A DNA stretch of 64,000 nucleotides from Chitinophagaceae bacterium (GCA_016787085.1 JAEUVJ010000012.1:39771-103770); one strand, 5' to 3'; positions 43,914-55,030 are shown, counted from the stretch's first letter. Numbers and translations are program-made. The notes: a model not told the origin generated them from the sequence alone.

Positions 43914-44750
43914 TTATTTACGGATGATTATAATTTCCACTCTCCGATTAGCCACCCTTTCTTCTTCCGTTCTTTCCGGATAGGGATATATGGGCATAGA
44001 ATGCCCGAATCCTTTATACGATACACGGCTTTCTTCAATACCATTTCCTGTTAAATAGGCATAAATGGTCCGTGCCCTTTCTTCCGACAGGCCATTGCCG
44101 GTTTCCCGGTATTCGCTGTCACTGGCAGTGGGAATACAGCAAATATGCCCCTGTATCCCGATCACCAGATTGTAGTTCACTTTCATGGTCTGCAGTAATT
44201 CATCCATCGTGTCAAAGGATTCCGGTAAAGGGAAAGGAGTGCCACCGTAGAAATTGATATTCTTCAATACTATCGTAGTACCGGCTTTGGTAGCAGTATC
44301 AGCTATCTGTTCCAGAAGTGATTTAAGCTGTTCACTGCCGGGCGGGTTTGTTTGTATTACTTTGTAAAAGCCGATCTCCACCCGCCTGTTTTGCCTGCGT
44401 TCTTCTTCTGTTCTGTTTTCGTTGAGTGGGTCACTTTCGCCATGCCCTGATATACTTCCTATTGCATCGGGCTCTATACCACATTTTAGCAGGTAGTTTT
44501 TAACGGTCAAGACTCTTTTCTGAGAAAGCGATCTGTTGTAATTATCCGAACCGGTAGTATCACAATATCCATTTAGCTGAATGACCCGGGAAGATATTTT
44601 TTCTTTTTCAGCTACCAGGAAACTATCGAGGCTTTTTTTTGCCGCCGGGCTAAGATGAAACTGGTCAAAGCCGAAGTGTACCGTGAAAGATGTCTGAGCA
44701 CCAGCTGTAATGACACATAATATGGCAACCGTTACTGTAAGTAGTTTCAT
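43914..44750 (-). CDS. OmpA family protein with two C-terminal-type domains
   Basis: This 278-residue exported protein starts with a signal peptide (MKLLTVTVAILCVITAGAQ; the ATG at 44750 is used since a longer frame lacks a signal). Two OmpA-C-like peptidoglycan-binding domains follow: the first (about 20-125) has FDQFHLSPAAKKSLDSFL and NRRVEIGFYK; the second (about 160-278) has LVIGIQGHICC, then NGIEESRVSYKGFGHSMPIYPYPERTEEERVANRRVEI. Each has the NR..VEI motif. It probably binds the cell wall. It is divergent from the ABC-F gene. Confidence 0.85.
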   Translation of the reverse strand: MKLLTVTVAILCVITAGAQTSFTVHFGFDQFHLSPAAKKSLDSFLVAEKEKISSRVIQLNGYCDTTGSDNYNRSLSQKRVLTVKNYLLKCGIEPDAIGSISGHGESDPLNENRTEEERRQNRRVEIGFYKVIQTNPPGSEQLKSLLEQIADTATKAGTTIVLKNINFYGGTPFPLPESFDTMDELLQTMKVNYNLVIGIQGHICCIPTASDSEYRETGNGLSEERARTIYAYLTGNGIEESRVSYKGFGHSMPIYPYPERTEEERVANRRVEIIIIRK

Positions 44751-44773
44751 GGCAGGAGAATAGCGGTACATGA

Positions 44774-46522
<1,749 letters not shown>

Positions 46523-46534
46523 GTTAGGAGCTTG

Positions 46535-46565
46535 TTCCCGCGTTTAGATAAGGCGGGAATTTTAT
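46535..46565 (+). terminator. Terminator of the ABC-F gene
   Basis: TTCCCGC and GCGGGAA pair around an 11-base loop, followed by TTTTA. It lies just past the ABC-F stop. Confidence 0.8.
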
Positions 46566-46823
46566 TAACAGGTTGATTTATTATCATTCAAAACGTTATG
46601 TCGTAAAACTACGATTGTTGTGAATAATTTTTTACGTCGTTTGTTTGAATAAGTTTCATGCCGCATATATCTTAGTACCTGCAAGTCATAGCTCTTTCCA
46701 CACTTCCTATCTTTTACCTGTTAATCTTCCGGGAAAAAATCATATCCGGGCCGGGAGTATGTATTGATCTTAACTGGTCGGTATATTCGGGTTGAAGCCA
46801 AAGAAAACTGAATAAAGAGTTTG

Positions 46824-46853
46824 CCCTTCCTGTTTTGCAGGGAGGGTTTTTTT
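46824..46853 (+). terminator. Orphan terminator
   Basis: CCCTTCCTG and CAGGGAGGG form a stem (one G-T pair) with a TTTTG loop, followed by seven T. No gene ends just before it, which is why a small RNA was considered. Confidence 0.7.
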
Positions 46854-46858
46854 GCTTC

Positions 46859-46975
46859 GGCCTGCCGGAAGATACTGTTGATTTGGAATAGCTACCGGCA
46901 GGCCTCGCAATGACGAGACTTCGTTTTGCAAGCATGGCAATGGCTTCTTCGGTCTTTGGACTCGCAATGACGATC
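46859..46975. repeat. REP-like repeat element
   Basis: GGCCTGCCGG (46859-46868) and CCGGCAGGCC (46895-46904) are a perfect inverted repeat. The sequence CTCGCAATGACGA occurs at 46904-46916 and again at 46961-46973; its complement TCGTCATTGCGAG is a common dispersed motif in many bacterial genomes. The element looks like a remnant of a palindromic repeat family. Confidence 0.65.
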
Positions 46976-47088
46976 TTTATCAGTAGTCATATTTTCCTGC
47001 TTCTTGTAGAAAGCTTCCTGTATCAGACTTCTGACTTCATACCTCTTACCTCATTCTTCTTTCGTTTTCCTTATCTTCCTTTCTTATT

Positions 47089-48519
47089 ATGTCATCATCC
47101 CTTGCTAAAAAGATCGGGTTCTGGTCAGCTACTTCTATCATTATCGGCAGTATGATCGGTTCCGGCGTTTTCATGAAGCCCGCCTCAATGGCCGAACAAT
47201 TAGGCTCACCGGTATGGCTGGCACTGATATGGGTGATAGCAGGGGTATTCTCCTTATTCGGTGCCCTGATCTATGCTGAACTGGGAGCGATGATACCGGA
47301 AACAGGAGGCATCTATGTTTACTTCCGCCTGATGTTCGGCGATTTTGTTGCTTTCTTATACGGATGGGCTGCCTTTGCCGTCATCAATACGGCCGCCGTT
47401 GCGGCTATTGCGTTTGTTTGTGCAGGGTATGCCGATCATTTTCTTCACTTACCGCGGTTAGATAGTATCACGGAACATTCAATAGCCTGGCATATACCCT
47501 TTATCGGCGACCTGTATCCATTGGAGAATATCGGTGTAAAGTCACTGGCTATCGTACTGGTCATCGGGTTAACGATCCTTAATTATATCAGCGTTAAGGC
47601 CGGGAGTGTGTTCCAGGTATTGTCCACTTTTATTAAAATGGCGGTTGTGGCTGTGCTGATAATCGGCATCTTTTTTTCAAGCGATGGCTCTTTACAGAAT
47701 TTTGTACATGCAGAGCATTCTAAAACAGGCAGCGATCTGATCAGTGGTATCATTGCTGCCATGACGGGTGCTTTCTTTGCATACGATGGCTGGATCAATA
47801 TTTCTTCGATGGCCGGGGAAATTAAAAATCCACAGAGGAATATCCCTAAAAGTTTGTTTACCGGTGTGCTGGCCTGTATCATTGTTTATGTATTGATAAA
47901 CCAGGCTTATCTCTATGTACTGCCGGTTGAAAAGGTGGCTAGTTCCTCCCTGGTCGCTTCAGATGCCATTGCAGTGGCCTGGGGCAGCGCCAGCAGTTCC
48001 ATTATTGCAGCGATGATCGTAGTTTGTACTCTCGGCGCCATCAACGGGAATACGATGGCAACTGCCAGGATCACCTATGCTATGGGGAAGGACAAAGTAT
48101 TTTTTCCCTGGGCAGGAAAAGAGCATAGCAAGTTTCAAACACCCGGGAATGCTTTGTGGTTACATGGTATCTGGACCTGCCTGTTCATTGTAACAGGCTC
48201 GTTCGACATGCTCGCAGACATGTTTGTCTTTGTTACGTGGATCGCTTATGGTGCGGGGGCCATCGGTATATTTTTACTGCGGAAAAAAATGCCGCATCAT
48301 GACCGGCCGTATAAAATGTGGGGATACCCGGTAGTGCCCGTATTGTTCATCGTTTTCTCTGCTTTTTATCTTATCACTACCGTTTACAATGATGTCAGTA
48401 ACTACCTGAACCACCGGCAGCCGGTTATCAATTCCGTACTTGGTATAGTGATAACGGCGGCAGGCATCCCGTTGTATTTTTATTTCAGACAAAGAAAAAG
48501 AGCTAAAGCATCTTCCTGA
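47089..48519 (+). CDS. APC superfamily amino-acid permease
   Basis: This 476-residue inner-membrane protein has about 12 membrane segments. The N-terminal pattern GFWSATSIIIGSMIGSGVFMKPA matches the family glycine-rich first helix (IGSMIGSGVF), and ALIYAELGAMIPETGGIYVYFR is the typical second-helix motif. It imports or exchanges amino acids; the substrate is not readable. It overlaps by 17 bases at its 3' end with the convergent MocR gene. The nearby cluster deals with amino acids, so an amino-acid role fits. Confidence 0.9.
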   Translation: MSSSLAKKIGFWSATSIIIGSMIGSGVFMKPASMAEQLGSPVWLALIWVIAGVFSLFGALIYAELGAMIPETGGIYVYFRLMFGDFVAFLYGWAAFAVINTAAVAAIAFVCAGYADHFLHLPRLDSITEHSIAWHIPFIGDLYPLENIGVKSLAIVLVIGLTILNYISVKAGSVFQVLSTFIKMAVVAVLIIGIFFSSDGSLQNFVHAEHSKTGSDLISGIIAAMTGAFFAYDGWINISSMAGEIKNPQRNIPKSLFTGVLACIIVYVLINQAYLYVLPVEKVASSSLVASDAIAVAWGSASSSIIAAMIVVCTLGAINGNTMATARITYAMGKDKVFFPWAGKEHSKFQTPGNALWLHGIWTCLFIVTGSFDMLADMFVFVTWIAYGAGAIGIFLLRKKMPHHDRPYKMWGYPVVPVLFIVFSAFYLITTVYNDVSNYLNHRQPVINSVLGIVITAAGIPLYFYFRQRKRAKASS

Positions 48520-49948
48520 TCATTTTACCCAGCATCATCAGCCCGTAGTCTGTATCATCATCCCACGGCTTACCAAAACTGATGCGGATGCAGTTGCTGT
48601 AATTGCAACTGACTGAAAATATCTTGCCTGGTACAATGGAAATGTTATGTTTCATGGCCTCGGTGCGGAGTTTGAAAGCATTTACCTTTTTATTCAATTG
48701 CACCCACAGTACAAAACCACCCTGCGGGCGGGATACTTTACTGTCTTCGGGAAAATATTCGATGATGGCCTGCATATACCGGAGGCACTGAGTATACAAG
48801 GCTTTTCGCATATTCTTCAAATGATATTCATAGCGGCCCTTTTGCAGGAAATGCGCCATGGCAGCCTGCGTGATGGCCGGCGAACTGATATTGTGTATCC
48901 GTTTGATCTGTTTGACCTGCTCCATAAATTTTCCTGGAATGGTCCATCCGATACGATAGCCCGGGGTCAGCGATTTGCTCAATGATGAACAGTGCATCAC
49001 CATACCTTTTGTGTCATAATACTTGCAGGTGCGTGGCCGGTTCTTGCCAAAATATAACTCACCATAGATATCATCTTCGATCAGGGGTATGTCGTGCCGG
49101 GTAATGATCTCTACCAGTTTCTTTTTATTCTCCTCCGGCATACAGCCACCAAGCGGATTATTGAAATTGGGAATGACCACGCAGGCCTTGATCGGGTATT
49201 TTTTGATCGCCTGTTCCAGGCAATCCAGTTCAAGACCAGTGATAAAACAGGAAGATATTTCCACCACTTTCAACCCCATATGCTCGATAGCCTGCAGGAT
49301 ACCAAAGTAATTAGGTGACTCTACAGCGACCGTATCGCCGGGTTGCGTAACGGCCTTTAAGCATAATGTGATCGCTTCAAGACAACCGGATGTAATAAGC
49401 ACATCATCGGGTTTTACTTTACCTCCCCAGTTAAAAGATAGCCTGGACACCTGCTTCCGGAGATCAACGTTTCCCTGTGTATGTGCATAATTGATGCAAT
49501 GATCTTTACTGTTGCGTAAGGCCGCTACTACTGATTTATTGATCTTGGCGGCAGGAAGTAAAGAAGCATGAGGAACCGCCAATGCAAAATTGATGGTTTT
49601 ATCGTCATACGTGGCGATATCAGAATAGATGGAGGCGATCATTTCTTTCACGCTGACGTCATGAGAAAGCGCATCCGGTTGTACGAGTTTGGGCAATTCA
49701 CGGAAGCGCCGCTGGCTGAATCGTACGTAGTAGCCCGACTTCGGCCGTGATTCTATCAGGCCTTTTCCCTCTAAATGATAGTATGCCTGGAAAGCAGTGC
49801 CCATGCTGATGCCGTATTCATCACTTAATACACGTATCGATGGAAGCTTATCTCCGATCTTCAGTACATCATCAGCGATCATCTTTTCTAATCCCTCGGC
49901 TACCTGCAGGTAGATGTGGTCGTCTGTTTTGAAATTAGCTTTACCCAT
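48503..49948 (-). CDS. MocR-type GntR/aminotransferase regulator
   Basis: This 481-residue regulator fuses a GntR winged helix (residues 1-75, HIYLQVAEGLEKMIADDVLKIGDKLPSIRVLSDEYGISMGTAFQAYYHLEGKGLI) to a fold type I aminotransferase-like domain. That domain contains ITSGCLEAITLCLKA, NFNNPLGGCMPEE and the PLP Lys in SSLSKSLTPGYRIGW. Such proteins use PLP as a ligand-sensing cofactor. It is divergent from the EamA-GNAT-GNAT-ilvE run, which it likely controls. A -7 box TATTTTTG (minus strand) is at 49972-49979. Confidence 0.92.
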   Translation of the reverse strand: MGKANFKTDDHIYLQVAEGLEKMIADDVLKIGDKLPSIRVLSDEYGISMGTAFQAYYHLEGKGLIESRPKSGYYVRFSQRRFRELPKLVQPDALSHDVSVKEMIASIYSDIATYDDKTINFALAVPHASLLPAAKINKSVVAALRNSKDHCINYAHTQGNVDLRKQVSRLSFNWGGKVKPDDVLITSGCLEAITLCLKAVTQPGDTVAVESPNYFGILQAIEHMGLKVVEISSCFITGLELDCLEQAIKKYPIKACVVIPNFNNPLGGCMPEENKKKLVEIITRHDIPLIEDDIYGELYFGKNRPRTCKYYDTKGMVMHCSSLSKSLTPGYRIGWTIPGKFMEQVKQIKRIHNISSPAITQAAMAHFLQKGRYEYHLKNMRKALYTQCLRYMQAIIEYFPEDSKVSRPQGGFVLWVQLNKKVNAFKLRTEAMKHNISIVPGKIFSVSCNYSNCIRISFGKPWDDDTDYGLMMLGKMIRKML

Positions 49949-50125
49949 AGTGTTAAAAAATCTGATATAGTCAAAAATACAAAAACTGAATCTGTTTTAC
50001 CTAAAGAAATATTCAAAAATTTGTGTTGTCTTTTTACTTACACTACTGTTATTGATATTCTCCTATTTTAAAAGCTGCGGAGACAGCTAACGGGATTGTT
50101 TTGCTTAAAAAATGAAAGGATACAA

Positions 50126-51022
50126 ATGAAAAAGGAATTGCATAAAGCCTATTTCGCATTAGGGATCGTCAGTTTTTTCTGGGGCACTACATACATCGCC
50201 TCCCGGATCGGGGCACAGCATATGCCGGGTTTATTTGTTTCGGGTATCAGGCAGTTTGTATCCGGGGCCATACTGGTAGGTTTCTTTTTGATGAAGGGGC
50301 ATTCAATACCCGGATGGGATGTGCTGAAGAAGATATCTGTTCAAAGTATCTTTCTTCTTTGTATCGCCAATGGATTGCTTACCTGGTCGGTGGAATATAT
50401 CAGTGGCGGGTTGGCCGCCATCATTGCCGCACTGGTTCCCTTGTTCATTGCCATGTTCACTATCTGGCTTTCCAAATGCACACGGATCACCCGGTGGATG
50501 ATAGCTGGATTGGTGATCGGCTTTGCCGGTGTGTTCACCATCTTTTATGATTATCTCGGCCAGTTGCAGAACAGGTCATTCCTTTTTGGGGTAGTGCTGG
50601 CATTATTATCTACGTTATCATGGTCTTTCGGTACGGTCTATACTTCCAAGCAAAAGCCGCCGATTGATATTTTGTTCAATGTAGGATTGCAAATGCTGAT
50701 TGCCGGGATCATCGTGCTGACGATCTGCGGCATTACAGGCAAGTATGTGAACCTGGGAGATGTCAGGCAGGATTCATGGCTGGCATTGTCTTACCTGGTC
50801 GTGTTCGGTTCACTTGTTGCGTATTCTGCTTATGTGTTCGTCATAAACAAACTTCCGCCTACACAGGTATCTGTATATGCCTATATCAACCCGGTGGTGG
50901 CGGTGCTGCTCGGATGGTTATTATTGTCAGAGAAAATGAATATAAATATGATCGTGGGTACCCTTGTTACGCTGGTGGGTGTCTATCTCGTCAACCGTGA
51001 ATCTAAAAAAGTAAAACAATGA
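50126..51022 (+). CDS. EamA/DMT family transporter
   Basis: This 298-residue inner-membrane protein has ten hydrophobic segments in two EamA halves (about residues 5-135 and 150-290), with SFFWGTTYIASRIGAQ in the first and SLLVAYSAYVFVI-like (GSLVAYSAYVFVINKLPPT) in the second. Family members export amino acids or other metabolites. The ATG at 50126 begins the first segment properly; the upstream frame adds ten residues. The stop overlaps the next start (ATGA). It is the first gene of the run divergent from the MocR regulator. Confidence 0.9.
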   Translation: MKKELHKAYFALGIVSFFWGTTYIASRIGAQHMPGLFVSGIRQFVSGAILVGFFLMKGHSIPGWDVLKKISVQSIFLLCIANGLLTWSVEYISGGLAAIIAALVPLFIAMFTIWLSKCTRITRWMIAGLVIGFAGVFTIFYDYLGQLQNRSFLFGVVLALLSTLSWSFGTVYTSKQKPPIDILFNVGLQMLIAGIIVLTICGITGKYVNLGDVRQDSWLALSYLVVFGSLVAYSAYVFVINKLPPTQVSVYAYINPVVAVLLGWLLLSEKMNINMIVGTLVTLVGVYLVNRESKKVKQ

Positions 51023-51528
51023 GCGAAATAAGAATATTGGATTACAGGCAGGAAGACCAGCCATACTTTGAACGATTTAACCGTGCCTGGATAGAAGAAA
51101 TGTTTGAAATGGAACCCGTGGATAAATGGGTGCTGACCAATCCGGAGAAAGCGATCATTGAGCCGGGTGGGGCTATACTGATGGCAGAGTACGAGGGGGT
51201 GATAGCGGGTACGGTTGGTTTACGTAAGGTGACTGAGGCTGTTTATGAATTCACCAAAATGGCCGTGGATAATAATTATCGCAGAAAAGGAATTGCAGAG
51301 GCCATCAGTTATGCCAGTTTCAGGAAAGCAAAAACGCTTGGAGCGAAAAAGATCATTCTCTATTCCAACAGGAAGAACGCCGGGGCTATCCGATTGTATG
51401 AAAAACTTGGGTTTCGTCACCTGGAAGTAGAACCGGGAGTGTATAAAAGGGCCAATGTGAAAATGGAGATCAGTATAGAAGCAGCGTTGGAAGCTGCCAG
51501 TAAATCTGATCACCTTATTCAACTATAG
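51019..51528 (+). CDS. GNAT family N-acetyltransferase
   Basis: This 169-residue enzyme has the acetyl-CoA motif YRRKGIAEAISYASFRKAK (about residues 90-108), the preceding strand YEFTKMAVDNNY and the C-terminal AGAIRLYEKLGFRHLE. Substrate unknown. It overlaps the EamA stop by 4 bases, so it is translationally coupled, and precedes another GNAT gene by 3 bases. Confidence 0.92.
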   Translation: MSEIRILDYRQEDQPYFERFNRAWIEEMFEMEPVDKWVLTNPEKAIIEPGGAILMAEYEGVIAGTVGLRKVTEAVYEFTKMAVDNNYRRKGIAEAISYASFRKAKTLGAKKIILYSNRKNAGAIRLYEKLGFRHLEVEPGVYKRANVKMEISIEAALEAASKSDHLIQL

Positions 51529-51531
51529 ATT

Positions 51532-52074
51532 ATGAGTATCGCAGTCATTAAAGCCAATGTTACTTATGCTGCTGTTATTGCAAGCATTGGGAAAAAATCA
51601 TTCCGGGATGCTTTTGGGAATTTATTTAACAGTAAGGAGGAGTTATTCGAATACCTGGAGCATACCTATGATCCCGTAAAGCTGGCAAAGAGTCTTCGTA
51701 AGGACAGCAATGTATATTTTCTTGCCTTGAAGCATGGTGCGCCGGCCGGTTTTGCCAAGGTGAAGCTACATTCCCTGAATGAGCATATTGAATCCATTGC
51801 CCAGATGGAGTTGCAAAAGATATATGTTTTGCCGGAATACCAGGGAAAAGGAGCAGGCGCTGCATTGATGGAAGAAGTAAAACGATTTGTACACGACATC
51901 CATCCCGATCATCTCTGGCTGGATACGTATATCAGCAACGAAAGAGCGATCCGTTTTTATGAAAAGAATGGTTTTGAAAAGATAGGGAAAGACTTCTTTA
52001 CCATCGGTACTCAAACTTTTTATTACTATATCATGGGGATGCCCGTGGCTATACCTATACGCACAGCTTGTTAA
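51532..52074 (+). CDS. GNAT family N-acetyltransferase
   Basis: This 180-residue enzyme has a motif A of LQKIYVLPEYQGKGAGAALM (about residues 95-114) and a C-terminal ERAIRFYEKNGFEKIGKDFF. It resembles the spermine/spermidine-type and related acetyltransferases in this pattern, but the substrate is not known. It starts 3 bases after the previous GNAT gene. Two neighbouring GNATs are not close paralogues by eye. Confidence 0.9.
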   Translation: MSIAVIKANVTYAAVIASIGKKSFRDAFGNLFNSKEELFEYLEHTYDPVKLAKSLRKDSNVYFLALKHGAPAGFAKVKLHSLNEHIESIAQMELQKIYVLPEYQGKGAGAALMEEVKRFVHDIHPDHLWLDTYISNERAIRFYEKNGFEKIGKDFFTIGTQTFYYYIMGMPVAIPIRTAC

Positions 52075-52092
52075 ATCTTAAACCGATCAATT

Positions 52093-53157
52093 ATGGAATT
52101 GCTTACAGACATCACGATCAGGAGAACGACTCATTCAAAGATCCATGAAGCGGATCTTGACCAGCTTGAATTTGGTAAATACATATCCGATCACATGCTG
52201 ATATGTGACTATGCCAATGGTGAATGGCAGCCGCCACAGATCGTTCCGTTTTCCAATCTTTCCCTGAATCCCGCCACACTGGCCTTGCATTACGGGCAAA
52301 CAGTATTTGAAGGGATGAAGGCTTTCAGGATGAAAGACGGGAGGATCAATATTTTCAGGATGGATAAGCATTACGATCGCTTTGTCAGGTCGCTGGAAAG
52401 AATATGTATGGCTGTGCCGCCGAAAGAATTGTTTATGGAAGGGATGATAAAACTGGTGCAACTGGACAAGAACTGGATACCTCAAAAAAAAGGGGCGGCA
52501 TTGTATATACGACCTTTTATGTATGCCAGTGAAGCAAAGTTTGGCGTGAAAGTGTCAGATCAATACCGGTTCATCATTTTCACAGGGCCTGTGCCCGAAT
52601 TATATGCAAAACCGATCAAGGTGAAAGTAGAAACAAATTATATCCGGGCTGCAAGGGGCGGAACCGGTTTTGCCAAATGTGGTGGTAACTATGGCGGCGC
52701 TTTTTATCCGACACAATTGGCCCGCCAGGAAGGATATGACCAGGTATTGTGGACCACAGGAAACGATAACCCGACGATAGAAGAATCCGGAATGATGAAT
52801 GTGATGTTTGTAATAAATGATACACTTGTTACGCCGCCATTGTCGGATTCCATCCTGGATGGTGTTACCCGGGATTCGTTGCTTATACTGGCTAATGATC
52901 TTGGGTATAAAGTGGAAGAAAGATCCGTGACACTCGATGAGTTGGAAACCGCTTTTCTGACAAAGACGATCACAGAAGCATTTGGAGCCGGTACGGCTGC
53001 GGTGGTAGCGCCGATCGGTACTGTGCATATCAATGGTATAGATTTTACATTGCCGGAGTATGGCCATGAAAGTTTGCTGAACAAGCTGAAAGAAAAATTG
53101 GAAAAGATCAGGACAGGAACAGAAGAGGACATTTATGGATGGAACTTAGTTCTTTAA
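52093..53157 (+). CDS. ilvE: Branched-chain amino-acid aminotransferase
   Basis: This 354-residue fold type IV PLP enzyme interconverts leucine, isoleucine and valine with their 2-oxo acids. The family pattern is clear: FGKYISDHMLICDYANGEW near residue 27, LHYGQTVFEGMKAFR, the PLP Lys in RGGTGFAKCGGNYGGAF (about residue 197) and GVTRDSLLILANDLGY near 255. It is the last gene of the EamA-GNAT-GNAT run, 18 bases after the second GNAT, and is followed by a terminator. Confidence 0.94.
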   Translation: MELLTDITIRRTTHSKIHEADLDQLEFGKYISDHMLICDYANGEWQPPQIVPFSNLSLNPATLALHYGQTVFEGMKAFRMKDGRINIFRMDKHYDRFVRSLERICMAVPPKELFMEGMIKLVQLDKNWIPQKKGAALYIRPFMYASEAKFGVKVSDQYRFIIFTGPVPELYAKPIKVKVETNYIRAARGGTGFAKCGGNYGGAFYPTQLARQEGYDQVLWTTGNDNPTIEESGMMNVMFVINDTLVTPPLSDSILDGVTRDSLLILANDLGYKVEERSVTLDELETAFLTKTITEAFGAGTAAVVAPIGTVHINGIDFTLPEYGHESLLNKLKEKLEKIRTGTEEDIYGWNLVL

Positions 53158-53185
53158 AAGGCGTTCTGCCTTATTTTTAGTGAGA

Positions 53186-53214
53186 GGGGCCGGTTGTAAT
53201 GACCGGCCTTTTTG
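53186..53214 (+). terminator. Terminator of the ilvE operon
   Basis: GGCCGGT and ACCGGCC form a perfect 7-bp stem with a 7-base loop and are followed by TTTTTG. Confidence 0.85.
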
Positions 53215-53269
53215 TTTCATCCTGCGGCGGATAGTTATTGTTGTTTAAATTCGCTTTGAAATTAATATT

Positions 53270-53959
53270 ATGAAGACTATTGTTGTAACCGGCGCTTCGG
53301 GTAATCTTGGGCAGGCGGTAATTAAAAGATTTCTGGCTGATGGGTATTATGTTGTTGGAACGATTGTTCCCAATGATCCTGTTGAGATCGCCATAAAAGA
53401 TGTGAATTTTGAAGCAATGGAGGCCGATCTTATGGACGAGGTGGCTTCTTCAGCTTTTATTTCTTCGGTAATTAATAAAATGGGGCGAATTGATGCTGCT
53501 GTTCTTACTGTGGGTGGTTTTGCGATGGGTAAAATAAGCGACACCTTAACGTCAGATATTGCAAAACAGTACAAACTGAATTTTGAGACTGCGTATAATA
53601 TCGCCAGGCCTGTTTTCAATCAGATGATAAAACAAAACAGCGGAAGAATATTCATGACCGGCTCCCGCCCTGGTTCTGATATGCACAACAGTAAGGGGAT
53701 GGTGGCGTATGGTCTTGCCAAATCGCTGATCTTTCGGCTGGCAGAGCTGATGAATGATGAAGCAAAGGGCACCGATGTGGTGACAAGTGTGGTAGTGCCT
53801 TCTACTATTGATACACCACAAAACAGGCGGTCTATGCCGGATGCTGATTTCAATAAGTGGGTAAACCCTGCAGATATTGCTGATGTACTGGCGTGGTACT
53901 GCAGCGGAAGTGGCGCCGTACTTCGCGAGCCTGTCATAAAAGTGTATGGAAATTCGTAA
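53270..53959 (+). CDS. SDR family oxidoreductase
   Basis: This 229-residue protein has the classical short-chain dehydrogenase features: N-terminal NAD(P) motif TGASGNLGQAV (residues 7-17), the region AAVLTVGGFAMG in place of the usual NNAG, the catalytic Tyr and Lys in VAYGLAKSLIF (YxxxK) and Ser in MTGSRPGS. The NNAG motif is replaced by TVGG, a variation seen in some members. Substrate unknown. It is monocistronic. Confidence 0.88.
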   Translation: MKTIVVTGASGNLGQAVIKRFLADGYYVVGTIVPNDPVEIAIKDVNFEAMEADLMDEVASSAFISSVINKMGRIDAAVLTVGGFAMGKISDTLTSDIAKQYKLNFETAYNIARPVFNQMIKQNSGRIFMTGSRPGSDMHNSKGMVAYGLAKSLIFRLAELMNDEAKGTDVVTSVVVPSTIDTPQNRRSMPDADFNKWVNPADIADVLAWYCSGSGAVLREPVIKVYGNS

Positions 53960-54202
53960 TAAAATCCTATTAATATTTTCTTTACTGACGCTTTCAGAGT
54001 AATTCTTTTGATCACCTGCTATTATACATTCATTTTCCCTGCTCATTAAACTTCGTGGATTTGCTGCGGTCTTTGTGAGGCTTTACAGGAGAGAAAGAGC
54101 CATTATTTTTTGACATAAAAAACTGGCAAAGTCTTTGTCTCGTATGTATCGCATTTAGCCGAAACTGTTCTGAAAACATTAAAAATCTAAAACTGTACAT
54201 TT

Positions 54203-54898
54203 ATGAAACAGAAAGCAGTAGCGTTATGCATAGTATTACTTTCTTTCTTTGCGTCAGCAGTTCAAGCTCAAAAATCCACAGCTATTTTGAAAGGAGGATT
54301 GAACCTTGCGAATGTATCCATTACTGATGACGGGGGCATAGATGATGCGAAAACACTTGCCAGTTTCCAGGTGGGTATCATTGGTGACCTGAATATCACT
54401 TCGTTTTTCGCCATACAGCCTGGTCTTGTTTTTACCGGTAAGGGAACAAAAGCACAATCAGGAACAGAAGGAAGCGCTAGTTGGTATAAGGCGACCAGCA
54501 ATCCCTGGTATCTTGAAGTACCAGTGAATTTTGTATTCAAGACCCCTACAGGCCCCGTCAAATTCTTTGCAGGGGCCGGCCCTTATATTGCCATGGGTAT
54601 AGCGGGTAAGAATAAAGTGGAAGGAGCCATACTTGGAACCGGGTTCAGTTCTGAGAACAATATTGAGTTCTCCAATGATGATCCATCAACGCTGAATGAA
54701 GAGGAAGGTGCAGGATTCGGAGTCATGAAACGATTTGATTATGGGTTGAATGGTTTACTGGGAATAGAAACTTCCAGTATCATCATATCCGCAAACTATG
54801 GACTGGGATTAGCAAAACTGCAATCAGGAAGCAATGCAGGGGAAGATAATAACAATAAGCACCGGGTAATCAGTTTTACACTTGGGGTCAAATTATAA
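54203..54898 (+). CDS. Outer-membrane beta-barrel protein (PorT-like)
   Basis: This 231-residue exported protein has a signal peptide (residues 1-22, ending VQA) and a barrel of about eight strands with aromatic-rich turns (STAILKGGLNLANVSI at the start, VISFTLGVKL at the end), matching the porin-like PorT group of Bacteroidota. The C-terminal residues VKL are the usual beta-barrel end signal. The function may be structural or transport; the sequence gives no more. A clear terminator follows. Confidence 0.85.
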   Translation: MKQKAVALCIVLLSFFASAVQAQKSTAILKGGLNLANVSITDDGGIDDAKTLASFQVGIIGDLNITSFFAIQPGLVFTGKGTKAQSGTEGSASWYKATSNPWYLEVPVNFVFKTPTGPVKFFAGAGPYIAMGIAGKNKVEGAILGTGFSSENNIEFSNDDPSTLNEEEGAGFGVMKRFDYGLNGLLGIETSSIIISANYGLGLAKLQSGSNAGEDNNNKHRVISFTLGVKL

Positions 54899-54922
54899 GA
54901 CCATTTTTTCGGGAGTTCTGTT

Positions 54923-54950
54923 ACAGCGCCTGGTGCCAGGCGCTGTTTTA
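54923..54950 (+). terminator. Terminator of the outer-membrane protein gene
   Basis: ACAGCGCCTGG and CCAGGCGCTGT form a perfect 11-bp stem followed by TTTTA. Confidence 0.85.
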
Positions 54951-55030
54951 TTCTGTTGTCACAATGATCGTGCTGATATGCGATCTATGGCTGCCCTGTC
55001 TTATCTTGCGCCACTAAATATTGAACCGGT

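Larger units (their letters stand above)
46523..47088. other. Gene-free stretch of 566 bases with terminators and repeats
   Basis: No convincing gene. It has the ABC-F terminator at 46535-46565, a second terminator-like hairpin at 46824-46853, an inverted repeat at 46859-46904 and two copies of the CTCGCAATGACGA repeat. The stretch from about 46630 to 46853 could be a small RNA ending in the second terminator, but nothing confirms it. Confidence 0.5.
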
